Part shown: piece by piece, positions 1 to 8,734 of the stretch
Numbering within the stretch: the stretch's first letter is position 1
Layout of the letters: each line of letters opens with the position of its first letter
Source: Candidatus Atribacteria bacterium
Lineage (GTDB): Bacteria > Atribacterota > Atribacteria > Atribacterales > Atribacteraceae
DNA: 15,415 nt
Direction: 5' to 3'
Assembly (NCBI GenBank): GCA_003561145.1
Contig: PWXL01000143.1
Span: forward strand, 1 to 15,415
The notes under the pieces: model-generated
The model's database searches: none
What the model saw: only the letters and a program-made list of their open reading frames with translations
What the model was told of the DNA's origin: nothing
Position numbers and translations under genes: made by a program

Positions 1-1931
1 CGCTTGTTTTCCAGGGGGATGAGGGCGCGCCGGGCGCCGTTATCCATGCCGACCTGCAGTGGTTCTACCAGGGATCGAAGTGGTTTGATGTTGCCCTGGA
101 TACTCATATCGCCCAGGATTAAAAGCCCCGCAAGAACCGACTGTTTCTTTATGGCAGAATATATGGCAATGATCAGTGATATACCGGCCTCGCATGGTAC
201 ATGATTACTGAGAAGATCAATCCCTTCCACATGAAAATCCATGGTATCCACCTGTTGGGCAATACCCATTTTCACTTTCTGAGCGGCAAGGTAGGCAAAA
301 GCCCGCTGGATGGACTCTTTCATTGTTCCTTCGATACCCCCGGCGATTTTCAGCTTTCCGGTCCCCGCCGAGCATCCGACTTCAAGGCGGTAGAGACCAA
401 CCCTCCCATGGTCATCAACCGATGCAGTGTAAACAGAGCCAGGGGCAAGCGGATCGGAGGCGATCATGTCCCGTCCTCCTTGTTCTGGAACACCCACAAA
501 CTTCTCCTCCCTGGTTTCATTGTCCACATATGAGAAAGATGTCTGGTGATATTCAAAAGACCCGAGTTTCTTGAGTTGTTCTTTCACCCTCCGCCGACCC
601 TCCAAAGCCATCTCCACGATCTCTGCAATCTCAGAACGGGACATTTCTCCATGGGGATAGATGAGTTTGATAAGGCCGGAAACCGTCTTTCGTACCGCCT
701 TCACATCCCGAGCATTGAGGTGGGGCCCAAGAGAAAAATAGCGGTCAATCATCTCAGTGTAATTGTGCTTACGTAATTCACGAAGCGCTTCAGCCAGATA
801 GTCCACCACGAATCCATAATGATCGGTAAAGTATTCGATCCTCATTTTGGGTATTTCCCAGCCGGGGATATAAAAATGAAGTCGATCGAGAAAAGCCATG
901 TCTTCCCGGATAACCTCGGGCATGGGCAGAAATAGATGAGAGGATCGAACCATCACCTCAACCGCTTGGTTGGTGTTTCCAAACATCGCTATCGAGGCCA
1001 TACCGCTCAGGGCTTCCTTTCCCCGGGCAAATGTTCCCGATTCGCAATACGTTTTGAGAGTGGTCACCACTTCTGCGGGCATCTTTTGAAGGTCGGCCAC
1101 TTCATCAAAGGCAACGACATCCCATATCCCCACGAGTCCCATAGCACCGCTCCCCTTCATACTATAAAAAAGGTTGGGAACAGTGGTGGGACCGGTCAGC
1201 AGAATGGTATACGGCGATAGTTCCTGATAGGCGTAACTCTTTCCTGTCCCTCGGGGCCCCAGTTCCACCAGATTATAATTGGGTTCACATAAGGGGATCA
1301 TTCGCGTTAAAAACAACATCTTCAGGCGGCGACTGAAATGGCTGGGCTCAAAACCGATCGTTCGCAAGAGCAGGTCAATCCACTCATCGGAGGTAAATTC
1401 ACGCCGATTTTCCTGATATTCGGCCAAATCGAAGGTTGCTATCTGAATCGGCTTGATTGCTTGGATCCAGAAGGGACTTCTTTTGCCCTTCATTTCTTCA
1501 TCATACTGGTGGAGGATATCCACTTGAGCCCAGATGCCCCCCATCAAGAGACGATCGTATTCCCGGGTATAATGATCCGGAATATGGACATATTTATGAC
1601 CGAAGTTAACCAGTTCAGCCCAATGCTTATCATCATCTGAAATGTATCGGACTTTCACTTTGTCAATAATTGTGTGTTTCCCTTTATCCTTGACCATCGA
1701 CTGAAGCTTGTTAGCTTCATCAGGCCGTACAAAATTCGAGCTGATCGTGGTGTTCACAACACGCAACCCCGCCTCGATAGCAGCCGGATCATCGGTGGCA
1801 CAGTATTTTCCAAGAAGGTATTCCAGGACGAAAACCGGGACATGTGCCCCGACCTTCACTTTTCTGACCAGGTCTTTCCGGACTACCTTTCCGGCAAAAA
1901 TGCCGGCGGCTTTCCTATCGAGTTCTGGCAT
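1..1931 (-). CDS. brxL: BrxL, AAA+ ATPase with Lon-like C-terminal domain (partial, 3' end off the window)
   Basis: Last gene of the BREX operon; an AAA+ ring ATPase that acts as a phage-restriction effector of type 1 systems. I translated 643 codons without a stop from the ATG at 1931-1929 to the left edge, so the C-terminus is cut off. Visible motifs: Walker A GPRGTGKS (residues 225-232), Walker B VVAFDEVAD with D276 and E277, and sensor-1 GNTN (318-321). A Lon-protease-like fold follows to the end (about residues 530-643), recognisable from NHVPCEAGISL and LGDMSIQGNIKP. Where Lon has the catalytic Ser in GPSAG this protein has Glu581, and the Lys of GGLKEK aligns with Val622, so proteolysis looks unlikely. 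BrxL proteins are usually a little under 700 residues, so only a few tens are missing. It starts 48 bases after pglZ with its own strong ribosome binding site. Family assignment is very secure; loss of protease activity is inference from a hand alignment. Confidence 0.95.
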   Translation of the reverse strand, partial: MPELDRKAAGIFAGKVVRKDLVRKVKVGAHVPVFVLEYLLGKYCATDDPAAIEAGLRVVNTTISSNFVRPDEANKLQSMVKDKGKHTIIDKVKVRYISDDDKHWAELVNFGHKYVHIPDHYTREYDRLLMGGIWAQVDILHQYDEEMKGKRSPFWIQAIKPIQIATFDLAEYQENRREFTSDEWIDLLLRTIGFEPSHFSRRLKMLFLTRMIPLCEPNYNLVELGPRGTGKSYAYQELSPYTILLTGPTTVPNLFYSMKGSGAMGLVGIWDVVAFDEVADLQKMPAEVVTTLKTYCESGTFARGKEALSGMASIAMFGNTNQAVEVMVRSSHLFLPMPEVIREDMAFLDRLHFYIPGWEIPKMRIEYFTDHYGFVVDYLAEALRELRKHNYTEMIDRYFSLGPHLNARDVKAVRKTVSGLIKLIYPHGEMSRSEIAEIVEMALEGRRRVKEQLKKLGSFEYHQTSFSYVDNETREEKFVGVPEQGGRDMIASDPLAPGSVYTASVDDHGRVGLYRLEVGCSAGTGKLKIAGGIEGTMKESIQRAFAYLAAQKVKMGIAQQVDTMDFHVEGIDLLSNHVPCEAGISLIIAIYSAIKKQSVLAGLLILGDMSIQGNIKPLRSLVEPLQVGMDNGARRALIPLENK

Positions 1932-1938
1932 TCCCTCT

Positions 1939-1943
1939 CTCCT
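1939..1943 (-). promoter_or_regulatory. Ribosome binding site of brxL
   Basis: On the minus strand AGGAG lies 7 bases before the brxL ATG, within a purine run. It supports the chosen start and independent initiation of brxL after the 48-base gap from pglZ. Confidence 0.75.
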
Positions 1944-1979
1944 TTTTTTATCTCCATTCACCCCTTTGCCATCACGCAA

Positions 1980-4616
1980 TTACATGGAGATAGCCACTTC
2001 TATGTTTTCCAGTCGTGACAACTCAATGCCGGTTGCCGCGTCTAGTAAAAAGAGACTTACGTACTTTTGAGCGGGATCTTCATGAACCATCAAAGTGACA
2101 GTATTCGGAGCGATTTTTCTTCTATCTGCTTCGTCTTTCCGCAGCACTACATCTCCTGTAGCCTCATCGAATCCGTATGAAGCGCTGACAGCCTGACTCA
2201 TTGTCTTGCCCTTCGCTCTCAATTCGACCCGCACCCTGGGTGGCGAATTTTCAAACAGTCCTCTATTTACTCCGTCAATTTGTACTGAAAAAAAGCGGGT
2301 GGAAAGCTTCCGGCTCCCGGGTGTCAAGGTCCAATCAATACCCGGTAGTGTTCCTGCGTCTTTTTTCTTCGGTGGAATTATTGTCATGACAGGGACAATC
2401 AACTCCTGCGGAGAAAGACCCCCGTGAAAATACGCACGCGATCCTCCTTTGCACTTAAACGCACCAAAAGTCCACGGAGTAGCCACATCAAAGTCTCCCA
2501 GCATACCAAGAGCTTTGAGGGGCACCCTTACGAAGGCATCACTGGCGCTGCCTCCCCGCCCAACCCAGACCCGGCGATTTAATTCGGCGGTCTCCCCTCC
2601 GGGAACTTCCACTTTCATATCCTCACTCAACTCTTCACCAAAAAGATATCCATGATCAGCCGTCATAACAATCCGCTGGATACCCAAATCAGAAAGAATT
2701 CGCACCCCCCGCCTGAGGTCGTTTAAAATCCCATCCATCTGCCTCCGAGCCTGGGTGATGTTGTCTCTTTCACACAATTCATCAATCTCCTGGGAGGTCA
2801 CTAAAATGAATTGAGCATTCTCAATGCTTTCGCGGATTCTTTTGTTCGGTTTTGGTAAAAGGTCATCCAGCTTCACAACACTCACTTCTACACCAGCATA
2901 TCGTCTTAAAAACGCTACCCGGTCCTTTCGATCTTTTACTGTCGTCCCATTGATCTCAAGCGCCAGTTTCCCACCACTTACCGAAATCACCCTTGCTTTC
3001 CCATGTACGCCGGGCAACAGGGCTGCCATCCCAATTTCAGTAACAGTTGGCGTGGCCGCCAAGGCGATATGAAGATCGATATCGAGGTCTTCCCTCATTA
3101 AACGGGTAAGCTCACGTCCCATTTCAAAGCGGAGAGCGTCCACCCAAACATAGGCGACTTTTTCCCTGTTTAATGCAGGCTTAATAAACTTGTCAAATAT
3201 TTGGGTCTGATACAGAAAGGAAGTCACGAGAGCGCCTCCATCAGGCAATATATTATTCATTCCCTTCGCTGGACCGCCCTCGAGCAATCGCTCTAGAAAA
3301 CATCGTGTGACCTGTGATCCCGTCTCTGCATAATGCTGCCGCGCTTTGACCACCAGTTTTTCAATGGTATCACATTCCCCATCGGTGGGTTCAAAATTAT
3401 GCCACCGGCTCTCCATGTGCCTGTGACAGGTATCGATCCGGCACCAGGGCGCAGGTTCATCAGCATAGGCACTGATCATATCGTTAAGGGATGTGGGGGG
3501 CGTTTTTGCTTCTTTTTGGACCCGGTCAGCCTCCAATAAAACCAAGGCTATTGAAGCAACAAGCGCCCATCGAGCCTGTAAATTCGGTTCGACATCACAC
3601 CAAAACCGCGACAAACGGGACTCGGCCAGATTCAATATTGCATTATCAGTCTCCACCAGAAGCCGTTTCTCGGTATGAACCAAGAGCGCTTTTTCAACAG
3701 CTGAAAAGGTCTCAATATCCTCAATCACTTTCGGATCAAGTTCAAAATCGCATATGCCAAGGTCTCGCTCAACACGATGTGCGGCGGTGACGTAACTATC
3801 CCGAATGTCCCGCCGTCTTCTCCAGTCGCAGGCAATCTTAACACACGCATCAACATGTGAAGATGAAACCGCTACCGGTATCGAAGAAATACTGTCCGGT
3901 AAATGGCCAGCGAGTCCCGCCATAAAATCGCTCAGCAGAATATAACGGGTCAACCTACGGCGCACATCAACAATTGAGATATTGGGAGGTATCTCGATTC
4001 CGTACTCGGAACTGAACAGTTTTTCCAGGTCACCTTGAGCGTTTTTCCTGATTACGTTCTCATCAAAGCGGTCGCTCGCCAGGAATAATAGGGTGATTTC
4101 CTGTGGATTTCCGGTCCCGAAGACCAGTGCTAAGATCCCTTCGGATATTCCCCTACCTTTTTTCGCCAGGGCATTAAGGTCGGTCAAAGACAGCTTGCCT
4201 GCTTCGGTTTGCTTTTCCACCTGGATAACAGTCTCTTCACCCAGGATATCTTGCAAGGCATTGCGAGCCACCAATGACAGGCGCGTGTTGCGACTCACCG
4301 GCTGCTGGCCGGGTTGCATGATGACGCCCGCAGCCTCGAGCTCAATGAGGGCATAATGAGTTTCTTCGTGGGCCAGGGGCACATAGATAACCAAATGAGG
4401 TGGTTCTTCACCATCTAAGAGCTTGCGCCGATCGATTTCCCTGCGCAGTTTGATAAAACTCCCATCATAGCAAAGAACTGTGGTATCAGGAAAATCAAGC
4501 TCATCCAACACCTCGGCATACACTTTTTCCGGGTCGTACCAGACCACCAGACCAAATTCTTCGACCTGTTTGGCAATCATTTTATTCAGATACTCGGTTA
4601 CTACCTTGGTATTCAT
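1980..4616 (-). CDS. pglZ: PglZ, BREX alkaline-phosphatase-fold protein (type A)
   Basis: 878 residues, a usual size for the BREX-1 type A PglZ. PglZ is a core component of every BREX type and has the alkaline phosphatase superfamily fold; its exact role in restriction is not settled. The N-terminal half (about residues 1-480) carries the PglZ-specific region, including VVWYDPE (24-30). The metallo-hydrolase core follows, with metal-ligand candidates in VDALR (D493), a Thr in TPTVTEIGM (522-530), ADHG (D654, H655) and YFHGGLSPQELIVP (H731). A beta-rich tail of about 120 residues ends the protein. All expected metal-binding positions are present, so the enzyme looks intact. The start ATG overlaps the pglX stop as ATGA, and no strong Shine-Dalgarno is seen, so its translation is probably coupled to pglX. 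Confidence 0.96.
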   Translation of the reverse strand: MNTKVVTEYLNKMIAKQVEEFGLVVWYDPEKVYAEVLDELDFPDTTVLCYDGSFIKLRREIDRRKLLDGEEPPHLVIYVPLAHEETHYALIELEAAGVIMQPGQQPVSRNTRLSLVARNALQDILGEETVIQVEKQTEAGKLSLTDLNALAKKGRGISEGILALVFGTGNPQEITLLFLASDRFDENVIRKNAQGDLEKLFSSEYGIEIPPNISIVDVRRRLTRYILLSDFMAGLAGHLPDSISSIPVAVSSSHVDACVKIACDWRRRRDIRDSYVTAAHRVERDLGICDFELDPKVIEDIETFSAVEKALLVHTEKRLLVETDNAILNLAESRLSRFWCDVEPNLQARWALVASIALVLLEADRVQKEAKTPPTSLNDMISAYADEPAPWCRIDTCHRHMESRWHNFEPTDGECDTIEKLVVKARQHYAETGSQVTRCFLERLLEGGPAKGMNNILPDGGALVTSFLYQTQIFDKFIKPALNREKVAYVWVDALRFEMGRELTRLMREDLDIDLHIALAATPTVTEIGMAALLPGVHGKARVISVSGGKLALEINGTTVKDRKDRVAFLRRYAGVEVSVVKLDDLLPKPNKRIRESIENAQFILVTSQEIDELCERDNITQARRQMDGILNDLRRGVRILSDLGIQRIVMTADHGYLFGEELSEDMKVEVPGGETAELNRRVWVGRGGSASDAFVRVPLKALGMLGDFDVATPWTFGAFKCKGGSRAYFHGGLSPQELIVPVMTIIPPKKKDAGTLPGIDWTLTPGSRKLSTRFFSVQIDGVNRGLFENSPPRVRVELRAKGKTMSQAVSASYGFDEATGDVVLRKDEADRRKIAPNTVTLMVHEDPAQKYVSLFLLDAATGIELSRLENIEVAISM

Positions 4617-7600
4617 TTCTTTACCCGTTCCCTTTTCCCGGAAGAGCTGGCCTTCAGGTTGTACAGATCTTCACGCTCATGGGCAATGGCAATGGAGCGG
4701 TCTCTCCTACAGGCTTCCTCCACCCACTCCGGCCAGAGCTGATATGCAATGTGCGACCAGTCATAGCTTTCCTCTTTCAAGGCATCCCAGTATTTTTTCG
4801 GCTCTTTCCAGGGGATCAGTTCCCACAGGGGGGCGATATTCAGGATCACACCGTCATTGAGATCGAAATCGAGGTTAAGGTTGGCTGCCCGGCGAAGTTT
4901 TTCTTCAAAATCCTTGAGTTCTGAAACAAACTGCTCCTGACGATCGATCTCTTTTTCGATCTGCCTGGCTTGTCGCCCCGAACCGCCCATTTCCTCCCTC
5001 TTGAAACGCAGGGTCTGGAGGTGGTCCTCTTCCAGCCGGATCTTCGGTTCAACATACTTATAGAGTGCTTTGAACAGGGTGTCTTTATCCAGCTGGTGAT
5101 AGTAAAGCCAGAAACCATAATTCCCCCTGGCGGAGCGGAGATACCAGTAAATCGGAGCCTTTCGGCGGCTCTTGGAGTAGCGTTTGACGTGGTCCATCCA
5201 GAATCCGCTGTTGCCGGGCTTGCGGAAGTAGTCACGCAGTTCCCGCACGCCCAGGATCTCGCATGCCTCTTTTTCTATGGACTCGGCACGGTCTTTCCAA
5301 ATCACCTCCAGCACGTCGCGCACACGCCGGACGATGTCGTCCTCATGCCCAGGGTCGTCCACCAGGATGCCATCCCAGTTGATGCGGATGGGGTAATCGG
5401 ACGGTACGTCCTCGGGCTTGGCGGGTAAACCGTTCGGACCTTGGAGCATGCCGGGTGGACAGACAGGGAGAGGATCAAACGGATCGGGGAGTTCAGGGGG
5501 CTGCCGCTCGCCTGTGGCAATACGGATGTCCCAGCGGCCGTATGTCGCCCCGACACAAAAAGAGATTGCCTCTTGAGATGTTGTAAATGCATTCACAACA
5601 TTTAGATCATCCTCTGTCTCATCGTTTCCGGTATTTTCAGCATCCTTGGTAAGACCAATTATCTTCTGCCCACTTTGACTTGCGAGCAAAACTTGATCTT
5701 CCCCTGTAAGTTCAAATACTTTCCTAAAATAAGCGTCTAGCTTTTGCTCATTGATTTCAACAATACCCAGACTTGAGTTTAACTTTTCTTGGCATTTGCA
5801 TTTATACTCGGAAAGCGATGTTGCCTCATCGATAGTCAGACCATTGAACTCGCGCGAAGTCTCCTGGACAACGGTTATTGCTCTACGATTGATAATACAA
5901 TCTCGTTCGAGGTCCTTTATTGAATCGTAAAGCTCTTGTCTATGCTTTGGATATGGAACAGACTTCACATATCCTTCAGAAAAAGATCCAAATGAGGTCA
6001 TAAAATCGAGACAACTTGATACAAAACGGCTATTGAGAAAAGCAAGATCATAGAGAAGATGGTTTTCATTTTTCGGGAAAATCCCTGGCCCGTTCGGGCT
6101 GAATACCGTTTCTGCCTGCATAACGCGGGCGCTGAATCCAATCTGGCTTCGCTTTGAATAAGTGATCCCTCTCTTTGGCAGGTACTGTTTACACTTAGTA
6201 GTTAAGAGAACGACCATCTGACCTTTACGTGTTTTGTATTCTTCAAGTGCTGTTGAAGACCAGTCAACCACAAGTGGTAGTGATAAATAGTGTCGTGCGT
6301 ACATGCCTCCCTTTGCGTAAACGCGCCAGGTGCCGAATGGGAATAAGGTTTGGTTGGAAACTTCCCACCATGTTCGTACGAAACGAACATTATCTTTTGT
6401 AGCCAGCCCCTGCTTCACTTCTGCCATTCTCCCGTAAAGTCCAAAATGTTCGAATTTACTTAATATAGAATATGGAATCCAATATGCCAAAGGAGCATTC
6501 GGCACTTTCTGCAATGCTGGCAGATTAGTCACATAGCATGGAGCTTTTGAACGTAACAGATGATTGCTTTTTTCCGGGATATTCCGTAAATCGAATGAAA
6601 GTGGTGTGAAGTATTTGCTACCGATTATAACAAGAGATGCCTCAACTAGCGCGGTGTCAAGGACTCCCATGCCAAGGTCGGCAAAAACATTCAAAACTTT
6701 CTCACTCTGATATAGTGAACCTACACGCCAATCATGAAATCGCGATAGGAAGAAGGGCGTTCTTGTCATGATAGCGCCGATCATACCTGTAGCGATAATT
6801 GTGTTTGTAGCAAGTTCAACAAAGGCTGTTGATAAATCATGTTTCCCGCGAGCCCAAAATCGCTCTATCATGGAGGAACAGACTGTTGGTTCTGCACCAA
6901 ATGGCGGATTCATCAGAACCACGTCATATCGCTTGCTGCAAACATCAACGAAGGAAAAACCTCTTGCCGCATCCTCGGCAAACAATCGCCTCCGGAAACC
7001 TTTACCGTTAGAAGCCTTCTCTGCATACTTCTGAAGGGCCGCAACAATCTCCTCCTCAACTCGGTCAAGGAAAGCCTCATCATTCATGTCGGCAAAATCA
7101 AATATGGAAAGTTGATCCCGCTCAACCAATTCGGGGAAGAGCGACCACTTTGCTTTGTCCTGGTGCTTTTTCCACTGAATGAACTCGAATTTTGCTTTGC
7201 TTGCCACTTCACGAATCTCCTCCTCAATTTTAAGGAGGCTTCCAGCCTCGCCGGCGAGTTTCATCATCTCGAAGACCGTTTCGACGAGCTGGCCAAGCAC
7301 TTTAGGTTGCAGTGTGGCCGTGAATTCTTTCAGCATATCCCCTTCACCTGGCATGGGTTCGGCACAGACGATGTTTGAGCGGGTGATCTTCGGACGTTCC
7401 CAGTTTTTCAAACCGAGTTCCTGGTAGGCTCGCTGGCAACGAAGCCATAGGGCCAGCGCCGCGATCTGTGTGGCCCGCAAGTCGATGTCGATTCCGTGCA
7501 GGTTGTGCTTGAGGATGAGGCCAGGCACGGCACGACTGAGGTCATCCATTACAGGATAGTCAGCCTTTAATGCTGCGCTCAGGTCAGGATCGTCGTAGGC

Positions 7601-8647
7601 TTCTTCGTAAATGATCTGAAGTAGATCAAAACAATAGAGTAAGAAGTGGCCGGAGCCACAGGCGGGGTCGAGAACTTTGAGCTCGCGTGGGTCCTTCTTA
7701 GGTCGGTGAGGGACGTAAATCGGCTGCTTGAGCAATTCCTCCTGCGACAGGTCGCCACGAGCCTCATTTGATTCCGGCGGGAGCTGTTCGTCTTCCTTCA
7801 GAAAAATCTCTTTAGACCGCCGCACTAAATAGTTGCAGCGGTCTTTGAGAACAGTTTTTCCCTTGCGCATCTCGTACCAGATGCGGCCAAGGGTGTTGTC
7901 GGTAAGAAACTCCACTACGTAGCGTGGGGTAAAGAACTGATTGCGGAAGGCCAGCTCATAGGAATTACGCGGAGCCTGACTTTCTTTACGGGCTTTGTCG
8001 CGAAGTTCTTTCGGGGTGAAGTATTGGTAAACCCAGCCGATGGTCTCATCCTGGGACCAGATGCTATTCAACTCGCCATCGTTTATCAGGAACAGCACTT
8101 CGTCCAAGACCCGTTGCGGCGGATAGATGCGGTTCGCTGAGTCATTAGAACTGAAGAGAACACCGATCTCCTGGGAATGTTTCCTACCCAACCAGTTAAG
8201 GAAGTTGAGGTAGGCTAAATCTTTCTGACCGCTTTTATAAAGCTTTTCAGCCTCCAAGTGATCGGCGAGATAAAAGAAAAAACCCTGGGACTTTAGACCG
8301 CGGCTCACGGCCTCGCGGATGAGTCCCCGCGATTCCATCATCTTGTATGCGCAGAGGCGGTTGAGATGGGTGAAGGATATCTCACGGATAAGCTGATCCA
8401 ATGCTTCACTCGGCTTATGGCCCGTAGATTGAATATGTTCCAGATGGTCCAGGAGATCCTGGCGGCAGTCAAGTTCCTCCTGGCCAAGGTGCGCCATGCG
8501 GGCTTCGCCCTCAACTTCAATCTCTCCTTTCTTGTTCAAATCGTAGATACCAAAACGCCCTTGAAGTGTTTGAGTCATGGATTCTTCAAGGAGTTTTCGA
8601 CATTTAGTTACAACATTGCGCAGCTTATTTCTGACTGCCTGGTCCAT
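4613..8647 (-). CDS. pglX: PglX, BREX adenine-specific DNA methyltransferase
   Basis: 1344 residues from the ATG at 8647. PglX methylates an adenine N6 in a short non-palindromic site and so marks host DNA; it is also needed for phage exclusion. Visible class I methyltransferase motifs, numbered from this ATG: FFTPRYVVEFL (238-248), motif I DPACGSG (327-333), GIDIDLRATQIAAL (385-398) and catalytic motif IV NPPFG (580-584). The region after that, about 660-1025, should hold target recognition and is clearly more AT-rich than both flanks. The C-terminal part (about 1060-1344) contains a conserved YWYLRSARGNYGFWLYYH segment and a charged, probably coiled-coil stretch near 1206-1256. The reading frame stays open upstream to a TTG at 8731, 28 codons earlier. 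I prefer the ATG because MDQAVRNKLRNV begins the family-like sequence and GGGGTGA lies 5 bases before it. Its target motif cannot be predicted by eye. Confidence 0.95.
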   Translation of the reverse strand: MDQAVRNKLRNVVTKCRKLLEESMTQTLQGRFGIYDLNKKGEIEVEGEARMAHLGQEELDCRQDLLDHLEHIQSTGHKPSEALDQLIREISFTHLNRLCAYKMMESRGLIREAVSRGLKSQGFFFYLADHLEAEKLYKSGQKDLAYLNFLNWLGRKHSQEIGVLFSSNDSANRIYPPQRVLDEVLFLINDGELNSIWSQDETIGWVYQYFTPKELRDKARKESQAPRNSYELAFRNQFFTPRYVVEFLTDNTLGRIWYEMRKGKTVLKDRCNYLVRRSKEIFLKEDEQLPPESNEARGDLSQEELLKQPIYVPHRPKKDPRELKVLDPACGSGHFLLYCFDLLQIIYEEAYDDPDLSAALKADYPVMDDLSRAVPGLILKHNLHGIDIDLRATQIAALALWLRCQRAYQELGLKNWERPKITRSNIVCAEPMPGEGDMLKEFTATLQPKVLGQLVETVFEMMKLAGEAGSLLKIEEEIREVASKAKFEFIQWKKHQDKAKWSLFPELVERDQLSIFDFADMNDEAFLDRVEEEIVAALQKYAEKASNGKGFRRRLFAEDAARGFSFVDVCSKRYDVVLMNPPFGAEPTVCSSMIERFWARGKHDLSTAFVELATNTIIATGMIGAIMTRTPFFLSRFHDWRVGSLYQSEKVLNVFADLGMGVLDTALVEASLVIIGSKYFTPLSFDLRNIPEKSNHLLRSKAPCYVTNLPALQKVPNAPLAYWIPYSILSKFEHFGLYGRMAEVKQGLATKDNVRFVRTWWEVSNQTLFPFGTWRVYAKGGMYARHYLSLPLVVDWSSTALEEYKTRKGQMVVLLTTKCKQYLPKRGITYSKRSQIGFSARVMQAETVFSPNGPGIFPKNENHLLYDLAFLNSRFVSSCLDFMTSFGSFSEGYVKSVPYPKHRQELYDSIKDLERDCIINRRAITVVQETSREFNGLTIDEATSLSEYKCKCQEKLNSSLGIVEINEQKLDAYFRKVFELTGEDQVLLASQSGQKIIGLTKDAENTGNDETEDDLNVVNAFTTSQEAISFCVGATYGRWDIRIATGERQPPELPDPFDPLPVCPPGMLQGPNGLPAKPEDVPSDYPIRINWDGILVDDPGHEDDIVRRVRDVLEVIWKDRAESIEKEACEILGVRELRDYFRKPGNSGFWMDHVKRYSKSRRKAPIYWYLRSARGNYGFWLYYHQLDKDTLFKALYKYVEPKIRLEEDHLQTLRFKREEMGGSGRQARQIEKEIDRQEQFVSELKDFEEKLRRAANLNLDFDLNDGVILNIAPLWELIPWKEPKKYWDALKEESYDWSHIAYQLWPEWVEEACRRDRSIAIAHEREDLYNLKASSSGKRERVKK

Positions 8648-8652
8648 GGCTT

Positions 8653-8659
8653 CACCCCG
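8653..8659 (-). promoter_or_regulatory. Ribosome binding site favouring the downstream pglX start
   Basis: GGGGTGA on the minus strand, 5 bases before the ATG at 8647. A competing site, GGAG at the end of brxC, sits 6 bases before a TTG at 8731, so the pglX start is not fully settled. Confidence 0.5.
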
Positions 8660-8734
8660 GCTGGTAACCGATAGAATTCTAAAAAACCCTAAATGTTCAC
8701 GGCTTCTCCTCAAATCAAAGGATTCGAGCAATAC

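Noticed and set aside
6839..7378. Plus-strand open frame of 179 codons
   Set aside because: Antisense to the catalytic part of pglX around NPPFG; cysteine- and leucine-rich translation without domain signs.
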